A stretch of 64,000 nt of DNA from Siphonodentalium dalli. Taxonomy: Eukaryota; Mollusca; Scaphopoda; Gadilida; Siphonodentaliidae. Under the pieces are notes generated by a model. That model ran no database searches. It had not been told where the DNA came from and saw only the letters and a program-made list of their open reading frames with translations. This document shows positions 60,251-64,000 of the stretch, piece by piece. The stretch lies in the NCBI GenBank assembly GCA_032622095.1, contig CP136064.1, positions 44,536,989 to 44,600,988 of the forward strand. Reading direction: 5' to 3'. Every line of letters begins with the position of its first letter. Positions within the stretch are counted from its first letter, which is position 1. The position numbers were made by a program, and so were the translations under genes.

Positions 60251-62377
60251 TTTAATTTTTTTTAAATTATATTTTACTCGTTTTCGACAAGCCTGTCGCC
60301 AGAAAAATTTGTGGAGCTTCTGCCACTATTTGCGAATCGATATATTGATGTTGTGGTTGTTGGTGTTGTGGTTAATGTTGTTGAAGTGGTACCCGGGAAA
60401 ATAACAAAACCACATATTTTGATCAGGAAAACAATGTGTACATTTGCAAAATAACCGTATAGCAGTGTGTACTTTAACATGTTGAGTGCATGCTACGAGT
60501 TATCTCGTACTACACCATCTTTCAATGGTGCCACTACGAGTTAACTCTTACTAAACATAGGGTCTCGTATTTTTGCTGTAAGTCGCCAGGAAAACGAAAA
60601 TCCCGCACGGAAAAGACTTAATTTCGACCATGTGACCTATCAGTCATTGTATTTAGAGTTACTCCCCATATACTGCCACATAGAATGTCTTAGTGGAGAT
60701 CGAAATTGGGGTGACGTCGTGGCATAATAGAAGACGAGAAATGTGGTTTCTCCAGCATGGTTAGGAAGGGATGTCCTACTAGTTCATATCTCTTGATTCT
60801 AATATATATATAGATTATACTATTTCGACTCATATTGTTGTGACACATCGATAAAATGGACAATTTGAGATTGAAAATGTCTAACTTCATCCATCAAGCA
60901 TAAGATATATACGATAATATGATCATACGCCAGCGTAATTAACGAACCAAAGCAAAACCACTCATATGAGGGTAGCTGTATCTTTCTTTCTTTTTTTCTT
61001 CTTTTTTTTATCAAAATCAGTTTATAGATTCTCTGGTATTCCCTCCAAATAAGATTCACATAAGGCTATATATCCTGGGTTCGTCGAATGAACGTCGAAT
61101 GAATGGACCCCAATCGTAATTTCGAGTATAAATTAGACAAATCGTACTTCCGGGTAGTCTTGATCGACAGCTTGACTATTCATGGTTATAAACTACTGGT
61201 ACCAACATCAAAGTGAAAATAGTGATATCTTGTCGAGAGGGGAACGAAACATCTTTAATGAATTTAACCAATTTATTTATTTTCTTGACGCTGGGTGAGC
61301 ACTACGGCGGAGATACTATACCGACATACGTGTCCATTTCATAGCTGTTCATTTCATTCAAAGGTGTCACCGTGTCGATTTCAACGAAAATCGTGTAACT
61401 TTCCCCAATGACCGAGTTCGTCTGAATGTATCTTCTGCTGTGTTCATAATTATGTGTTTCCTTTCGAATCCAGAAAATAGTATATTTATGGATTATCACA
61501 TGCATGTATGTACTATATAGTCTTATGATAACGATTAATTCCTTATTAAATATATGTCATTTCGTTTCGCACAGTACCGCACCATACCAAGTGTTGTGCA
61601 TTAAATGCCCACCTTCGCACAGTAGAACGGTAAATTCGTGATGACATTCTTATTATATTTCACATCAGGAATTTCGATCACTTTTCACTCGCCCCGATGT
61701 GTGTAGACTATAGTGTAACGGTAACAAGATTTTCCGATTACGACATTAATGCTCTAAGCCCACCGATCTACTGTGCAACAAAAGTGGTCGCGAAATTCAA
61801 AACAGATGCGTCGTATTAGATAATAATTGGTGACGTCACAAAATCAGATAGAGTCTATAAACGACCCAAAGCGTCCGGCTTTGTTTCGATAATAGTCAGT
61901 GACAGAGGGGGTGTATTTTCCAGTAATGATGCAGCAATTTTATATTTGCGAACAAAGTCCTTGCAACACACTGCATGGGTTAGTTAGTTGTCGGTGGTAC
62001 ATGAAACGGAACAAATTATAGTCTATATGTTACACGATGCCGCTATTCGTGCGTAACAATTCACACTCAATTTCCTGCCGCACGGGTTGCGAATATTATA
62101 GTCTGTTGCATCTTGGGGAGCGAAGTTAGAAGTTTAAAATCTAAACCTATCTAATATCGAAACTATCGTGAATTCACATAAATTTAATGGTATATACAAC
62201 CGTAATATGATGGTAATTTCTCGAATATAAGTGATCAAATTATACCTTCAGTCGTAGCATGCTCAGGGGGTTACCGAGAAGAATATGGTTACATCAGTAA
62301 TACATGTGACATATTACTGCGGTAGCCATAGTTTTCCTACCTGTAGTGAAGACATATTCGCTGTGTATATAATGAAG
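60251..62377. other. No feature recognised
   Basis: Short frames only. A minus-strand Thr-rich stretch at 60290-60400 (TTSTTLTTTPTTTTS) reflects a GTTGTTGGTG-type low-complexity run. No gene supported. Confidence 0.5.
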
Positions 62378-62470
62378 CTGGGTGGGAACTGCGACGGGAG
62401 AAATTGTTCGAGTCCGATAAATGCTATGGTTCGCAAGCGAATAATTTCTCATGTCGCAGTTCCCACCCAG
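62378..62470. repeat. Palindromic hairpin G
   Basis: CTGGGTGGGAACTGCGAC at 62378 pairs perfectly with its complement at 62453-62470. Further inner pairing through AGAAATT and TTCG surrounds a short loop. It lies about 130 bp downstream of the piggyBac stop codon. Confidence 0.85.
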
Positions 62471-62596
62471 AGAATTTGTATCTGTGGAATGGAATATAAC
62501 CAACATAGATACAATTTAAATTTATTTGATACAATTCATTGAGTGTGTGATCCTTGGAAAGCATTTATGTCCATATACCATATACATACGCGTTCT

Positions 62597-63972
62597 TCAA
62601 ATGCCATCTAGATGGTAAATGCGGAAACTACCGTCCACGCACAATACTGGTGCACCTTCACATGTTGTACAAACATATCTGGTTTCGCGCCTCTGTGTTA
62701 GCGATCTGCATACCCGACAAGGTTTGGCTGGTCGAAGTTTTCGATCAGTTGGCGGAATGGCAGACAGATAATGGAATTCATCTGGTGCAGGTATTACCTG
62801 AGGCGGAGGTGTCACTGTGACGGTGTTCAACGAATCACCAACGAGATCTCGGGTTATCTCTTCTCGAAACTTCATAATCGTGTTATGTGCTGTGCCCAGT
62901 TCATACTGTCTGTACAGGATGAATGAATTGAGAACAAATATATCTAAGAAAATAGTTTCTTGTACCAGCGGATGGTTTTTCTGAGTGCTGAATAATATGA
63001 AAGCATCTGATCGGACCGGTCGATACCACTCATGCCATTATTGTAATCTCTCAAAATGTTTGGCTTCTTGGATATGTTCCAATTTCTGTTCGGAACATCT
63101 AGCATCTTGGGATCGTGCATCTTGCTGGTCGTCAACACATCCCTTTTGTCTTTCCATTTACATACAGCCGTCGACTCAGACCTCATCCATGCCATTTCGC
63201 CTTTCTTGAGCTTTTTACCCACAATATTCTTTGGGATTTCCTTGCGGTCGGCGCGTAAAGTACCGCACGTATTCGTTGAATTCTCCGCCAGCTTTTTCAT
63301 AAGACTGACAGAGTTATAATAGTTATCCATATAAAGTGCGTGGCCATTTCCTAGATAGTCATGGAGGAGATCAATTACTATTGCCCCTGATTGCCCAAGA
63401 GGATGGGGATCCTCGACTTGTTTTCCACAATATATGTTAGTTCTCATAACAAGACCTCGTGATTCGCACAACTCATACAGCTTTATTCCATTCTTGTGTC
63501 GTTTATTCTTTATATATTGACGGAATAGAAGTCTCCCTCGCCAAACAACCATCGACTCGACTATGCAGATATCTTTCGTTGGGTAATAAGCCGATGCCAT
63601 GAGGTTGTTGAAATGATCCAGAATTGGTCTAATCTTGTAGAGTCGATCTTGGTCATGGGGAATGTCATTATCAGCAAAATGCCAGAACCGTAATAGTAAT
63701 TGGAATCTGTTCCGGCTCATAACATACTTGAAAAACATATTCCGATAGAGAACAGTTGTGCTCCAATAATGGGCCAGCTTTGGAAGACTGTTGGGTCCTA
63801 TATGCAGAAGCAATCCTAAGAATTTCTTCATCTCGTCCACATCCGTTGCTTTCCATGATCTGTATCGGGACCGTCGACGAAAGGGGCGGTTTTTGTTTAT
63901 CTCGTCATCTGCATATTTGTTGGTTTGATCAACCATTGTCTGCAATATGTCTTGGGTCAAGAAGGCGTTCAT
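62597..63972 (-). pseudogene. piggyBac-family transposase, inactivated, N-terminus missing
   Basis: The main frame (63972-62944, 342 codons) has ILQTMVDQTNKYADDEI, FLGLLLHIGP, then the catalytic domain. ICIVESMVVWRGR stands where the family has an Asp two residues after the first Ile, so the first catalytic Asp is Val (codon GTC at 63561-63559). The second Asp (MDNYYNS) and the final pair (GIDRSDQM) are kept. A one-base loss in a T run at about 62945-62952 shifts frame; the sequence continues as LDIFVLNSFILYRQYELG into the frame ending at 62597, with a C-terminal cysteine finger (CRVCRS...CTTCEGAPVLC). About 457 of a typical 580-600 residues are visible; an in-frame stop lies upstream of the Met, so an exon or the rest lies beyond the edge. 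Confidence 0.9.
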
Positions 63973-64000
63973 AAAAAAACTAGGACTAGGGGGTTATGTA

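Noticed and set aside
1-64000. CRISPR array, rRNA, bacterial operons
   Set aside because: Tandem repeats here lack the spacer-repeat pattern, no rRNA words were seen, and gene structure is eukaryotic.

Overview
The window is eukaryotic, AT-rich, repeat-dense DNA, most likely from a marine invertebrate and probably a mollusc. Support for this: a perlucin-like C-type lectin split by phase-consistent introns, two tracts of a tandem repeat I associate with molluscan genomes (around 16.2-16.8 kb and 36.0-36.4 kb), and abundant ACATGTA-type palindromes. Nothing bacterial is visible (no operons, CRISPR or Shine-Dalgarno-led genes). Mollusc is an inference, not proof.

Only one gene looks like an intact host gene: a secreted single-domain C-type lectin on the minus strand (26351 to about 38643). 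It has four well-supported exons plus a candidate six-base first coding exon, and all splice phases agree. Almost everything else is mobile or repetitive.

Layout. 0-6 kb: a small hairpin, a 2-kb region bounded by inverted repeats, and a 2.5-kb foldback unit whose core is a palindromic minisatellite. 7.8-9.2 kb: a hairpin and TTAA-flanked piggyBac-type non-autonomous units. 10.0-12.4 kb: an inverted-repeat element sharing a terminal motif with the large element at 51 kb. 12.6-13.5 kb and 19.7-20.3 kb: broken LINE copies. 15.0-15.8 kb: a 33-bp minisatellite. 22.9-25.4 kb: a LINE split by a hAT-type MITE with a perfect 8-bp target duplication. 26.3-38.6 kb: the lectin, with repeats in its introns. 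38.7-40.5 kb: a duplicated 460-bp unit. 40.9-45.8 kb: a 4.9-kb near-complete palindrome. 46.8-50.3 kb: more hairpins and TTAA MITEs. 51.1-57.3 kb: a 6.2-kb unit with long terminal inverted repeats carrying a decayed gene of about 1,400 codons. 59.7-60.3 kb: a third copy of one MITE. 62.4-64.0 kb: a hairpin and a decayed piggyBac transposase running to the window edge.

The most interesting object is the 51.1-57.3 kb unit. It looks like a DNA transposon (TA-flanked CACTC... termini, subterminal TGTGTA repeats), but the only protein it encodes combines zinc-binding N-terminal segments, a large uncharacterised core, a FEN1/PIN-like nuclease remnant and a C-terminal TSO1/tesmin-like CXC domain. 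I recognise no DDE transposase or tyrosine recombinase. Either this protein is the mobility enzyme of an undescribed transposon group, or it is a captured gene. Related inverted-repeat units at 10-12.4 kb and 40.9-45.8 kb may be non-autonomous relatives: all three carry paired ATGGCGGCC boxes spaced about 155-175 bp apart. All alignments were made by eye.
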